Source: Pocillopora verrucosa
Lineage: Eukaryota; Cnidaria; Anthozoa; Scleractinia; Pocilloporidae
DNA length: 64,000 nucleotides
NCBI RefSeq assembly: GCF_036669915.1
Contig: NC_089316.1
Coordinates: 14,831,605 to 14,895,604, forward strand
Reading direction: 5' to 3'
Part shown: positions 10,463 through 22,900 of the stretch, piece after piece
Position numbering within the stretch: the stretch's first letter is position 1
How the letters are laid out: the number at the start of each line of letters is the position of its first letter
Translations under genes and position numbers: made by a program
The notes under the pieces: model-generated
Database searches by the model: none
Told to the model about the DNA's origin: nothing
What the model saw: only the letters and a program-made list of their open reading frames with translations

Positions 10463-13400
10463 CTAAGAAACACTTTCCTGGTTCTGAGGGTTTCCCCTGA
10501 ATGAAGGTTCCACTGAAAATGATATCAGTACATTCTCTGTGACTGTAAACTTACAGTGTTCCTCAATAAGGTTTGGGTATATGAGGCCCACAAAAGAGTG
10601 AATTATTCTGGAATTGCCTTTATTCTGTTCCTTATGGGAGGAGAGATCATCCCAAAATTTAGAAGTTTTCTCCACATAATCTTTAGGATGACGATGTTCA
10701 AATGACCTGGAAAAATTTGGTAACAGTCAATTAGTTGTATAATTAACAAATAGATTCCAAGTTGCCATGCATCTGTCCAGTAATAGATCACAGATGACAT
10801 CAAAATGTGGTAAGAACAAAAAGGTGGCACACGAAGGTGCAGCCGAGTGTGTCACTGATATTCTTACCACATTTTGACGTCCTCTGTGATCTATTACTGA
10901 ACAGATGCACGGCAACTTGCAATCTATTTGTTTTATATAATAAAGAATTAAAAAAGTTTTAATTATAATGTCATCTATACGTCTGTCCTCCAATAGATCA
11001 TAAGTGAGAACCAATCAGAATGCGTGCATAACTGAGCTTATTATATAAAATAATATAACGATCAGTGATAGCCTCAGTACGACTAAAGAATATGAGCAAC
11101 ATTAACTTGTCTGCGCTGAATTTGAAGCTTTTGTAATTTCCTTAACCCTTTAGACCCTAACATCAGTATAAATATTCCCCATACTGTTCTCTATACATTT
11201 CTGAAGGTACTGACAAGAAGAATTTGTCTATCAATCAAGAGGTTCTGTCTTTGGTGATCATTGCCTTATTCTCATGCCTTTAATGTTTGATTCAGGGGTG
11301 ATACTGTTAGGAGAAATTAGATGCTGGTCAATCTTAGGGTTAAAAGCTTAAAATTTACCACATGGAACGTGTCTGCACCAGATTTAGGAACTGCAATATA
11401 TTGCTTTGATATTGTCTTTTCTTATGTTTCTGCAATATTTGAGAAATAATGCACTTTGTAATTGCAAACATCATCATTGCACAAAACTACTGCAACCTAG
11501 TTTTTCAAGGAATTACCTCGATTGAGCTTTCAGGGCATGATCAAAAGAGGAAACAAGAAATATTCTTAGGAAACCTTAATTTTTTGATAGACATAATAGG
11601 CCTTAAGTTATCAACTTCTATTGGAGAAATGCATGAGTCTATAAAGGGAGCTATTAAAATGCGTAGTGAAGACAGGCAACAGAAAGTGTTCAAAACAAAA
11701 TCTACAGACTTCAAGTGTCAAAATGATGTCAGTTGTGATAGACAATAAGCAGTCTTACCATCCCATATGGACACCACACTGAGGGCAAACAGCTACCCTC
11801 CATGCATAGCCTGGAAACCAGGAATGCTCCTCAAAGGCCTAAAAGTTGAAAGCTCTACTCAGCTGCATGTGTAATTATTACTATCATTATTTTCAAAATT
11901 ATTTGACTGATTCTTCTTGTATACATTTCCTTGTTATTATTGTTAGTTCAACTAGGCTTGTGTTTGTTATTTTAATTACATCTCATTTGTCATGCTTTTG
12001 TTTTTAATCAGTCCCAAGGATTTAAAAATGCTGGGTCTTAAATCACAGATCACACTGATTACTAATCATTTTAAAAACCTTATTTTTCAAATGAAAGTGC
12101 TTCTAGTGTGTTGATAAATCATGTCAATTGCTCACAATGCGATACATGTGATGATACACAAGCACAAGCGCAAGCACAAGCGCAAGCACAAGCGCAAGCA
12201 CAAGCGCAAGCACAAGCGCAAGCACAAGCGCAAGCACAAGCGCAAGCACAAGCGCAAACCCAAGCATAGCAGCTCTTATTGGACTGTGGACACAGCCTTG
12301 ACACAAATATAAATATGAGCACATGCACAAAGATCAGACTTTTTCCTTTTTTCCCCCCTGATTTTGCTTGTACTTGCATCAAGGCTGTTTTCAAAGTGAA
12401 ATAAGAGCTCTTGTGGTTGTGGTTGTGGTTGCATTTGTGCTTGTACCTGCACTTGTGTCTGCATTGTTGTACTCAACAACTAGGGTGAAAAAATTAATAA
12501 TGAATAAAGGGGGAAAGTTTCTAATTTCAAGAAATTGTGGTGCTGCATCAGTTGAAGGTATAACAAGATCATTTGGTTTAATCAAATGAGTTGATAGTGT
12601 AAATTGGCAATGGTAAAGAGTTTCTAAAGCTGGATTTCAAGTGCTAGCCTTTTGCCACTCACTCTGATGAAGGGTTAACACTCCAAATACCAGTGATATA
12701 AACTCTTTACTGTGGCCATTTACAACATCAATGAGGTTTACACCTAAACATTTGAGTTGTTGATTCTGTCAATTTGACATTGCATATATTTCTTTTCATA
12801 GACTCAACAGTGAATTTAACAATTTACACCTACCTCACCAAGACTTTTGATATTAGCTGATGTTACTGTTATTAGCTCAAAATGTTGACCTGAAAAATAT
12901 ATGGTCAAGCAGAAAATATGAAATTTATAACAAACCATGATGATTCTCTGTATAAAAAAGTTTGGTCATATAGGGTATCAACAACTCATACCATGAGGGT
13001 TTCTGAAGAGCTGGATAAGACACTGTTTCACCCCTAGAATAGTGTCATTCCTCTGTCGCAGAGCCAGTTTACTACCTAAATTGTTGAGGTATGCAGCCAC
13101 AGAGATGTCCTGCCCACACCGTCGACAAAGCAAGGTATCTGCAAATATACAAACTGTTCTTTATCAAGAGGGCTATGTCATGATGTAAAGTGAATTAGTT
13201 TCTCAAACATTATGAACTATTTAAAAGCATTCTGTATGACAGTTATAGCAGATCATTTTTGTTGTCTTTTTTATCAGTCTTCTTCAAAGCAAGAGGTGCT
13301 TACATAAAATTGAACACATAAACCAAACCAGGGGGAGGGCATTTGAACATTTGAAGACTGGTTCATTCAAATTCCTGCTGTTCACCCCAAAATTGCACTG

Positions 13401-15686
13401 CAAAGCCCCAGTCAAGCACAATTTTTTTCTAAAAATTATTTGTATGATCAATGAATGTTGCTGAATTTAGCAAAGCCATGTATTAGTTTTTGGTGTCACT
13501 ATTTGGTTTTTCCCCTGTAGGCATCATACTGCGATGTGAAAATTTTCTTCTAAGCCATTTGCTCATGAAAACAGACTCTTTACCTTTAAACTACTCCTTA
13601 TTTTGATTAAAAACATGTGCATTTTGCTGGTTCAAATTCCCCATCCCACTCTGGCAAGGTTCCAATTCCTCACCCCTGTAACATAGTCAAATGTCTGTGG
13701 GTTGCTCAGGGAGGGGGGTGGAGGTGTTGAAGCTTTAAATTGATTGGGGCACTATGTGTAGATAGCCGTGTGTTTTGACTTTGAGGGAGGTAGAAGGAAG
13801 TTAAGTTTGAAAATGTGTATTTGCGTGCTCTGTATTGTTTAAATTTATTTTGAGACTTTCTGTTAGATGAAATATGTACGATAAATGTTGCTTTCCTTAG
13901 ATCATAGAATGGAACTTTTGAATCTGTACAATAAAATATGGGGATGTAAGTAAATTTTAAGGACACCCACTGTTCCCTGGCTCTTAAAAAAGGTATTGCT
14001 TATCTCTACTTAGTTACCATCATTATCACTTTTTTGTATGTAATTAATATAAGCAGCCTTGTTTATGGTTAACAACTGACATTGACATACACAAAAGTGC
14101 ACCCAAAGTCACATAAAAGAGTAAGTCTTCATAATGTTTCCTTTTCTTTTTTTTTTAAGTTGAATGAGAACTTTAGGTTTTTGACCACAAAATTCATCAT
14201 CACCCATGGTTGTCCTACCTCTGAATGTACTGAATAAACCCCCCCATTAACAAGTTGATCACCGTTGGAAAGTTGCTCATCAGATTTGAGGGTTGATGTG
14301 TTTAACAAAGAAAAAAAGAAACTTGTCAGTAACTGGTAACATTCATCAGAGCCTATCAAGTTCAAAACTAGTCAGTTAATTGAGAAATCTCAAAATGAAT
14401 AATGATTGACAGAAATTTATTGTTATTTTCTCAATAATAATTTATGGATTCTTTTCTTTTCAATTACAACTGTGATAAATGATCATTATCAATTTCCATG
14501 TTGTGGAGTGAAAATGGAATGGAAAATTTACTGTCACATCAAGGGTAATGATCTTTATAAATTAGTTTCTTCAAAATACAACACATGCAGGTGGGACACA
14601 TACAAAATTAGTGAACTGTTAACACAAAAAAGAAGGGACCAATGAAAAACTATCAACACTGATTTAGAATTCAAACTGTAAACTTGCCTAATTACTAATT
14701 AACTGAAGAACACTCAAATTGATCAGTAATCAACATTATCTTATAAACAACAATTTGAATTTGCTATTACACTATGGCATATTCTTCATCCTTAGTGATG
14801 AATCTCTGGTTTGATTGAAGGAAAATTGTGTGTCCACAATTGAAATGGTGTTTATCACTCTTCCTGTGGCTGTGAACAGGCCAGGACCTGAGCCAAGGGT
14901 ATGTTACTTGAGATATAAACTTAATACAATGAGACTTAGAAACTTGAACCCCTTTTACATTGGGTTTCTAGAAAAACAAACGGTATAATATACTGGGAAA
15001 ATTTTCCTAAACCTGGATTTTAATTATGTGATTCCAGTATAATCATTTGCACTTTAGTTTATTATCATATGAACATGACAGTAAATCTGAGGAAGGAAAA
15101 TAGAACGAAGGGGCCGCAAACTTGGAGTTATTGATTGGACAAGATTTCAGGGTGTCTTTCAAGTTGGTGAGGCCTAGCACTGCTATACAATCACAAGATA
15201 CTTTCATCAGGGTAGTTGTGAAAATCGTGTATCTGTTATCTGAACCCTTCCGTTGCAATGCAAAAGTACACGATTTTGATTTTAAAGCCCACAAATATCA
15301 CTAAGATCAAAGTCAACTAATGATAAATAGTTCGAGAAGGAAAACAGGAAAGTGAGGACTTAGTGGATTTTACAGATGGGTTTTCATTTGTAGACATGTG
15401 AAGGAAGGCAGATTTAAGATAAATTCCAACAAAAGGAGGTAATGTGCTTTGACGCTTACGGTTTGTTCAAGTTCCATATCAAGAGCAACCACGCGCGCAA
15501 AAACACTAAAAGAACAACAGAGACCAAGTACGCACTCTTGCGTGACAGCTAAAATTTGCATGAAAACAAAGTGAAATATATACCTTGATGTTGCTGTATT
15601 TCCACAATCGTTGAAAACGCTACATCAACGCTTAAACATACTATAGCAACAAGAGCTAGGAAACGGTTCCAATGGTGAGATTTCAT
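10463..15686 (-). CDS. Secreted CULT-domain protein (cereblon-like drug pocket)
   Basis: Five coding exons on the minus strand: 15686-15584, 13138-12992, 12889-12834, 11838-11759 and 10706-10463. They use GT-AG introns with consistent phase. Total 630 nt, 209 aa. Residues 1-25 form a signal peptide (basic MKSHHWNR, then a hydrophobic core to AFS). The rest is a single CULT domain, the fold that binds thalidomide in cereblon. The zinc ligands are C39-x2-C42 and C120-x2-C123. The cage tryptophans W109 (EHSW), W115 (GYAW) and W129 (MGW) keep the 6- and 14-residue spacing of human cereblon W380/W386/W400. NPHG (81-84) is also conserved. There is no Lon-like or DDB1-binding region, so this is not cereblon itself. 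Single-domain secreted CULT proteins are a known but uncharacterised animal family. The natural ligand is unknown. Confidence 0.9.
10735..11045. repeat. Foldback/MITE element, copy 2, with 184-bp palindrome
   Basis: The palindrome at 10747-10930 has arms sharing CAAATAGATT, AACTTGCNATGCATCTGT, AGTAATAGATCACAGA and CAAAATGTGGTAAGAA, with a GTGGCACAC/GTGTGTCAC inner stem. An asymmetric arm to 11045 matches copy 1 at 5180-5425. It lies in the last intron of the CULT gene. Confidence 0.8.
11142..11344. repeat. TTAACCC-ended ~200-bp element, copy 2
   Basis: Begins TTAACCCTTTAGACCCTAA and ends CTTAGGGTTAAAA. Internal markers CCATACTGTTCTCTA and GGAGAAATTAGATGC are the reverse complement of those in copies 1 and 3. 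It is in the CULT gene's last intron. Confidence 0.8.
12158..12266. repeat. 12-bp minisatellite (ACAAGCGCAAGC)
   Basis: About nine near-perfect tandem copies of a 12-bp unit. The unit length is a multiple of three, so several frames stay open on both strands. That explains the apparent Lys/Arg/His and Leu/Val/Ala repeat frames. It is in a CULT-gene intron. Confidence 0.9.
12265..12420. repeat. Inverted repeat beside the 12-bp minisatellite
   Basis: AGCTCTTATT...ACAGCCTTGA at 12270-12305 is mirrored by TCAAGGCTGTTTTCA...AATAAGAGCTCT at 12378-12413. A second tandem stretch (GTGGTT and GTGCTTGTACCTGC words) follows at 12412-12465, so the minisatellite also has a diverged inverted counterpart. 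Confidence 0.65.
12550..12770. repeat. Palindromic dispersed repeat (CTGATGAAGGGTTAACAC core)
   Basis: The left arm (GAGTTGATAGTGTAAATTGGC, GTAAAGAGTTT) is mirrored on the right by AAACTCTTTACTGTGGCC and ACATCAATGAGGTTT. The centre holds CTCTGATGAAGGGTTAACACTCC. Related pieces occur at 2640-2830, 41325-41400 and 56700-56840. This organisation resembles termini of Penelope-like or other retroelements (inference). Confidence 0.6.
13488..13750. repeat. Dispersed ~250-bp repeat, copy A
   Basis: Shares in order ATGTNAAAATTTTCTTCTAAGCC, ATTTGCTNATGAAA, CAAATGNCTGTGGGTTGC and a G-rich tract followed by TGTTGA with 36436-36660 in the PEF1 intron. It lies in CULT-gene intron 1. Confidence 0.75.
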
Positions 15687-16962
15687 AGCAATGACCGGCC
15701 ACCGGGAAGAGCTACGTGCACATTGCGTTGTAGACAGCTTCCGTGGTGAAAATTCTTTATGGTCAGCGGTTATAAAGACGCTGTTCGTATATTTCGAAAA
15801 CTGACGATCATCGACGATCACTCGTGAAAGTGAGGCAATCGATTCGAACTATTTCACACACAACAGAATTTGCTGAGAGAGCTCATTCCACACCTTGAAA
15901 CTGAAAAGAAAAAAAAAATGAAATGACCAGCAAAGTTCAGAGAAAGCCACAATTTCCACCACAAACAAACAATTGGTGTTGGAGGACGAGATCGTGTGGC
16001 GGGATTAACAGCGACCATGTAAGTTAGTTCTTTGGTCTCGTGATGAACTCGTGAATTTTGTACAGAGAGGTATAGCAGCAGATGGAAAGAAAACATTTCA
16101 CGGTATTTTCCTCTTTAAGATTTCGAGATCATAAAATGTCTTGGAAGTTAATTATCTGTTAACTTTAAGTCAGTGAGAATTTTTCAGGAGAAATTCTTGC
16201 ACTGCCTTTGTACGGCCTCTTGCAGTCCATTAATTATGGAAGTAGTTTTCTAATGAAAGCGCCATTCCAGTGACTGTTTATTTTGCATATTTTCAATGAG
16301 GGTCAGGCCGATAGTAAAATCACTTAAGAATCAACATGAATAGGACGATTTCCTTAGTGAAACGCGTAGAGCTGCTCATTCGAAATATTCGCTCATGGCG
16401 TATAAAAATTTAAAGAACATTGCATTTTAAATATTAATTTCACATGTTCACAAACTGGAGAAGAAAAAACACAAAACAATGCTCTTAAGTTGATTTACCC
16501 ATTTATTAAAAAGCTTAAGTTTTTAATAATTCTTGGTTAAAAAATTATTGTTTTGAATTGAACATGGTCGAAGGCTGAAAATTTTTTTTTCGGTGTCCTC
16601 TTTGCACGTGTGCAAAATCAACCAAAAACAAACCACGTGTTTACAATTGAGGTCCTAGGGACTCATGGGAATGTTCTTATCTGACAAGCCAGCGACGGCC
16701 ATGCCAAGAATGGCCTTTCTTTCGTAGGCCTTTCGCATCCGGTTAGTTGATCGAGCATCTTTTGTCCTAGATCTGTGATGGAGAAGAATTTATGACGGCA
16801 AATGATTTTTGTTCACGTATTATCGGTTATTTCAGTTGCTGGATGTTTTGTATCCTGGTAGTTTTTGCAAACGCAGCAAGTCACACCCCCGTACTTTGTG
16901 TTTAGAACCAGTTTGCGTTCATTATTGACTTAAGAAATTTCTGTTCTATTTAGATCCGTCCA
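15687..16962. promoter_or_regulatory. Divergent promoter region of the CULT gene and Pumilio
   Basis: The upstream regions of the minus-strand CULT gene and plus-strand Pumilio share this 1.3 kb. CACGTG-type E-box words occur at about 16603 and 16634. A pyrimidine tract ending in TTTAG at 16953 just before the Pumilio ATG implies that the start-codon exon is preceded by an untranslated exon, possibly ending near 16852 (inference). No coding sequence is seen. Confidence 0.45.
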
Positions 16963-19900
16963 ATGAGTTTTCCATGTGTTCTTGGCATGAACGAAGTTGG
17001 ATGGGAAGATGGAGCGTACCACAGCAATGGTATGACTCCAAAACTTGTAGGACGCACCAGTAATGGTGGATCGAAGACGAACAACAGTGGCTTCGAAATC
17101 GATGTAGGTGGCAAATCGAACGGTGAAGTGGCAAGTTACCTTTTCCAGCGTCAAGGAGTCGCAACAAGCTTTTCTAAAACAGTTTCAGAAAACGACAAAG
17201 GCAATTTTTCTGGCCAGCGATGGTCATCTGTTGGTGAAGGAATGTCAGAGCAGGTAAAAACCTATGTCAACAGTGTTATTTTAGCTTGTGTATATGACCG
17301 AGTAGAATTACGGTGACTTGGTTCGTGCTAGGAACGACTAAGCATTCTTAAATGCAACAGCTACTTTTGTAGAGAAGTGATAAATGTTTAAATGCTTAGC
17401 TTTTGGTTGGTTTACCAAACGTATGGTTCCAGAGTAGGCAGTGCAGTTTAAGTGGATTGCAAAATTTCATTTCTGTGTTCTCTTGAGACATTGATTGTCG
17501 GCTTAAAGCGTTGTTGTAATAACGCTTAAAGCGTCTTCCCGAAATGTCGAGTAAATCTTTTCATATTTAACTTCTTATAGCACGATATTGTGGAGTGGAA
17601 ATTTAAAATGCGCATCGCGAATGTTGTGAAGCACGAATTTTCCTGTCAGCTAAAGGCAAGAGCGATGAATAAATTTCACTATCTACTACAATTCTCTGCG
17701 TGAACTGCAATGTTGCGATGTAAGCTTGCTGCTTAATTCCATCGCCAGGGTTTTACGCTACTGTAGAATGGAATATGCTCTCTTATTTTGTTTTGAAATA
17801 TACGATCGACTCGTCTCATTTTGATATAGAGTAAATTAGTTTAAATGCAATATCAGAAAGCTCTGATACGTGATCGAAAAGAAAGCATCGGTGATTCAGT
17901 CAAGTCTTGCATGTCGGGAAGCAGAGCTACCGTTTTTAAAATGAGTCAAAGATGGAAGTGAACACACTGAAGCGTTGTGAAATTCCATCTTAAACTTCTT
18001 TTCTAACTTGTTTACTTGCCTCCATGGGCCTGCATTCCACTATTCATTGTTCAATTATTAGTGTAACAAATCAAAGCTATGGCCCTCAGCAAAACCTGTT
18101 TTATTTTTAACAACTGGACTGCTACATGCTTTTTTCCTTTTGTATATATTTCTTTCCTTATTGCTGAATGTCAGTGATCTTGTAAGTCCTGTAGTTTTGT
18201 GTTTTCAAGGATAATGAATTTTTGGGGGTTTTGATAGATATCTTGCTTTGCACTCATTAACAAAGACATTTTTGGGAAATGCCTTCAGAGATTCTTTATT
18301 ATCATCCTTGTAATTATTGTTTTCATCTAGAGACTTAGTTTTTATGACTGCTTAAAAATGCACAAAATAAATGTTATGGTTTTTTCCTTCTGTTTCACTT
18401 TCCTACTTTTGCCTCTATGGGCAGCAAAGTGCATGCAGCATTCGTGGTTTTTCAATTTCATTCTCTATTTGGAGGCAACATTAATGCCTTCTTTTAAACC
18501 TAAAGTACCAAGTAATAAGCTTCAACTGATGATTCAACCTTTTGATATCTATTTAGGCACTATCTATCTATTACTATCTAAAATCAAAGTCAGTCTTACT
18601 TGCCTGTCTGTTATTATTAGTAGACAGAATGATGCAATGGCTCTCATTAATGTAGGGTGCTTGTTTAAATACCAGGCCTTAGTTGTTTGAAGGCTGGATA
18701 TGGCTATCCACTGGATATATCTCTGTCCACTAGATAGCAAATTATCTGTTGGATAGCTTTATCCATCCTTCATAAAATTGCACTTTGGCTTTTGTGGTCA
18801 ATTCTTCACGAGATTGAGCAGTATTCACTGAGGCATCTGTAATGCAGGCACCTGACCCAAAAAAACATAGGAGAGATTGTTGAAGCCTGCTATTTTGAAG
18901 CTCTTGGGGTTTATGAAGAGCAAAGATAATTTAAATATTGTGTTAAAAAATGAATCATTCTTGATGATTGTAGTACACTGGATGATGCTGACAACTCAAC
19001 AATGATTTTACAGATGGGTTTAAAATATTGAAATTTTCTGTTGATTTATGCTTTTTTATGTTTTTGTTGAACATCGAAGAAAGCTGACTTCTTTGCTGTT
19101 GAGGTTTGGCTCTCTGGGCAAACAAACTTGAGCAAGATGGAGTCTCTATATTTTCTTGTGGGATACTCTTTGTGAGAGCCATCCTCTACGCCATTGTGCT
19201 GATTCATCAGAATGTGAAATGTTTAGAGATGAATCATCAAGCAGTAGTATGGAATGAAACTGAAAAAATGCAGCATTAATGTAAACATCACAAGTTGTTG
19301 TAAGAAGTTACTGATCCAAGAAGTAATTTGGCTCACAGGGCATAACTCTTTGACCCCATAGTGATTAGCATCCAATTTCTCCCTATGACATTACACCTGG
19401 ATTGCTCAGTAAGGTCACAAGAATAAAGAAAATTAATGTCCATGAAATAAGGCCTTGATCGTCAAACAAACTAACCCTGTCAGCACCCCAGGATATGTAC
19501 ACAGAACAGTATAGAGAATATGCATGCTGGTGTTAGGGTGTAAAGGATTAGCACTATCATTAGCACAAGCATGTGGCTAATCAACATTTGCAACTGTAGT
19601 AACAATAAGACAACCAAATTTAAGTGGAGGTCTGCCAGTGTAAGGACTTTGAATTGATGATGCTCTGAAAAGGGTGGCTTCACTTCAAACCAATATTTTA
19701 TAAATATGTGGTGTGTCAAGAATTTGAATCATGGCATGTATTGGGTCATGTTAAGAACAAGAGATGTGGTCAGCTGAATGATTTCTGCAAATGAAAGGGT
19801 AGAGAGAGATTATATTGACATTGTTGTATTTTGATGTTAAATTAAATATCTGATCTAAGCTCATGGTAGTTTTCTTATGCACATAGTATACCAACTCTAA

Positions 19901-22900
19901 AAGGTGAAGAAGGATGGTTCTAAAATGATTTGAATGATGCCATTTTAATAAATATGATTTCAGTGGAATGAATATTTTCTTCATAATTTAAACCTTTCTA
20001 TTTTGAAAATTCCCATTTGCAATTTTTGGCTGACTGCTCCAATTGTTCCTTATTTAGTCAAATTCCAAGGATGGGGAACTGGATGACAAGTTCCAGAGTT
20101 TGTCTTTGAACAACAATGAAAAGAAAGCTGACACACCAATAGAGGAGGTAATCACTATTTTTTCACTGAGCTTTGTTTGTATGTAGTATGGAATATTGTC
20201 TTGGTTTATTTCTCAACCAAAAGGAACACTTTTTTGTGATGTTTCACAAGTTTACAAATATTACTTCTTCGTTGATAGTTATTAATTTCTGTCCCCTTAA
20301 GTCACCTTTTTTCATATGAGCTGCATGTAAGGATTGAATGCTTTTTAGCGTCCAATTATGAAAATGAGTTGTTAGAAAAGTTGTTTCTTCAATCAAAACA
20401 TGCTCCTCTTCCTGAAAAATGACCAAGAGACTGTATTTAAGTACAGCAAAAAAGATTGATAAATTACAGATGTTCAAAATAATTATCTTTGGTATCTGAC
20501 TTGAGCAGATCTTCAAATTATTTGGAAACCCACATTGTATCTAAACTTTGAATGAATTTCTTAGCTTCTGTCTTCGTGTCCTTCCTGAAACACACTCTTA
20601 AAGATTTCAAGAGTGTCAATCAGAGTAGAACAGAGAATTTGGAAAGCAGATGTTTTTATAACATTCCCACAGTATGGCTGTCAGGGGGAACAGCTAACAT
20701 TACCCTGGCTGCCATGCGATGATAACAATGTATATATTGCTTATGTGCTTAAGGCCAATCAAGCAATCTTGCCTTCAGTTTATTCCATGAAACTGTATAT
20801 GAGAATTTTCCGATTTAAGACAAAATCAATTTGTTTAATCCTGGTTTATCTCTTGTGAGATGCTGAGTGAGTTGTAATTTCAGGTATTGTTCCCATTATT
20901 TTGTATTATAAGTTATATCTTAGCCTTAACTGTAGATTTCAGAAAAATTTTTGAAGGGCTTAATACAATTGGCAAGGATGAATCTGCTAACAGAGTCTCT
21001 ACCATGTGACATATATCCCAATCGTGGGTTAAGTTTGCTCAGTTAATCTGCTGGAAGCCTTGTTATGTTTATTTCTCAACCCTTCAACCCTCAAGATCTG
21101 ATTGTTAATTCTCCCCTCTAGCTGCTTAACATTTTGTTTTAAATTAGTTGTGAGAATGTTAAATCAAGATAGCAACTTCTACCTGATAAGTTTGAATATC
21201 CTCATTACCTGTCTGCTGATTAATGTATGGATATTTTAGGGAGAAGTTTTATGTGAATCACTTCTGGGAGTTCAAGGGTTAAATAAATTTAATCCAATCA
21301 TGTTTTGCAGATTGCCTCTACTGCAAAAAAACTTTGGGATGTTCAAGACTCTGGTGAGGAGAATCAAGGGGGGATGACATCTGGCATTTTTTTCGGTGAA
21401 CAGTGGAGGGAGACAGCCTGGGGGCCATCAGTACCTCATATGGCACAATCAGAGCATGCTGTGTCTCAGCCAATTATGGTGCAACGTCCAGCCAAAGGAG
21501 GAAATTTCAACAACCCTTCAGAATCACAGAGTGTTTTGTCACCCAGATCAGCTGATGGAGTTGGGCTTAGCATGGTTGAATATGTTCTGGCATCATCACC
21601 TGGTGGTCAAGAGTTAGATGCTCAAATAATTAAAGCTGGATTTGTATGTAATATTTCTATATCATGTTAAAGTGACATTTAATAAGGGTATAGGTCATCA
21701 GTTAAATGAAATAGACCTTAAAAAAGTGTTAGCTCCCCAATTTTGAACTTGTGATATCCATTTTCAATTCATTTAAGTGCTGTTTGATCTTGCAGTATAA
21801 TGACTATGAAAAGGTTGTTGATATACCTTGCATCAAGTATGCATAAAGATTGTTTTGGTGCAAATATTAAACTGATATGCAGATTGCTTGATTTTCAATC
21901 TTGATGGTGCAATCAAGGGAGGATTAAGGTAAATCTCAGCAGCATAAAACTCTAAATTTTAATCTATCAGGAGTCAAGGAGTCAGGCAATCAGGCAATGA
22001 TATCCTAAAGGCAAAGAAATGGCTTACTTAGCCAGGAATATGTTGGCTAGTTACAAGAAGGTTTTCCTTAAATTCTTCATAGGAGTATACAACACTAGCT
22101 CAGGTTGTTTTGCCTTACAAGGGAACAAACCATCTTATGTCAAGTTATTTTACAGGGAACATCTCCATCGTCTGATGTTTTGTCTGATAAAGGAACTAAA
22201 TCAAATGGAGAGAGCAAAGGAAGCAAGGGCGGATCTCCCTTTGAGGAAGGTGCTGGAGATGAAGTTAAGCATGCCCTTCAGGAGGAGCAAGGTCATGATT
22301 CCCCAACACCTACCGCAAAGCAGAGCACAGAGGATGACAAGACATCTGCCTCCTTTAGGTATGTGATTTTTTTCTTCAAGGGCCATGCACATTTGATTTA
22401 ATGTTACTTGGGTAACATTTTTGTAGCTTACTGCTTAAAGAGTCATAAGCTACTATGCTGTCCTTCTGAGTGAGTGAGTGTGACAATAGAATCTGAGCCC
22501 ACAATGAACTCTGCTGATTTTGATCCAATATTCCCCGATCTTAACTCCTTTTTGTATCTATGGACTTCTGTGAAGTGGTAGATACTATGCTATCCAGAGT
22601 GTAAGTCCTTCGGTATGTCCATAACCTGTGGATAATGCTCGGAATTCAGTTCGGTCTTCTCTAATATTGTTTGATTTTCGTATCTTGCGTTGGCGATTTG
22701 TGATTGCTCTGTCTGTTCAACTGCTTGTCTCTTTGGGTGTCAACATGTATGGCTCTGTATCCGTTGATACATATTAAGTATCTGATGGTATTTAGTATCT
22801 CCTGGCCATGTTCATATGACATTAGATGACCACAGCTACTATGCTGTGCTTCCTAGGTGCTGACAGTGCTATTGTCATTCAGCCCTCAGTTACATTACCA

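Noticed and set aside
12119-12394. Open frames on both strands with Lys/Arg/His, Ala/Cys or Leu/Val/Ala repeats.
   Set aside because: They are the automatic translation of a 12-bp tandem repeat, not genes.
15460-15520. Possible extra exon between CULT exons 1 and 2 on the minus strand (TTTTAG acceptor, GTAAGC donor).
   Set aside because: Inserting it breaks the reading frame in every phase compatible with the neighbouring exons. Joining exon 1 (ending G) directly to 13138 (starting AT) restores the frame and the cysteine motif.
10463-15686. Cereblon (CRBN) itself.
   Set aside because: There is no Lon N-terminal or DDB1-binding region, and the protein begins with a signal peptide immediately followed by the CULT domain.
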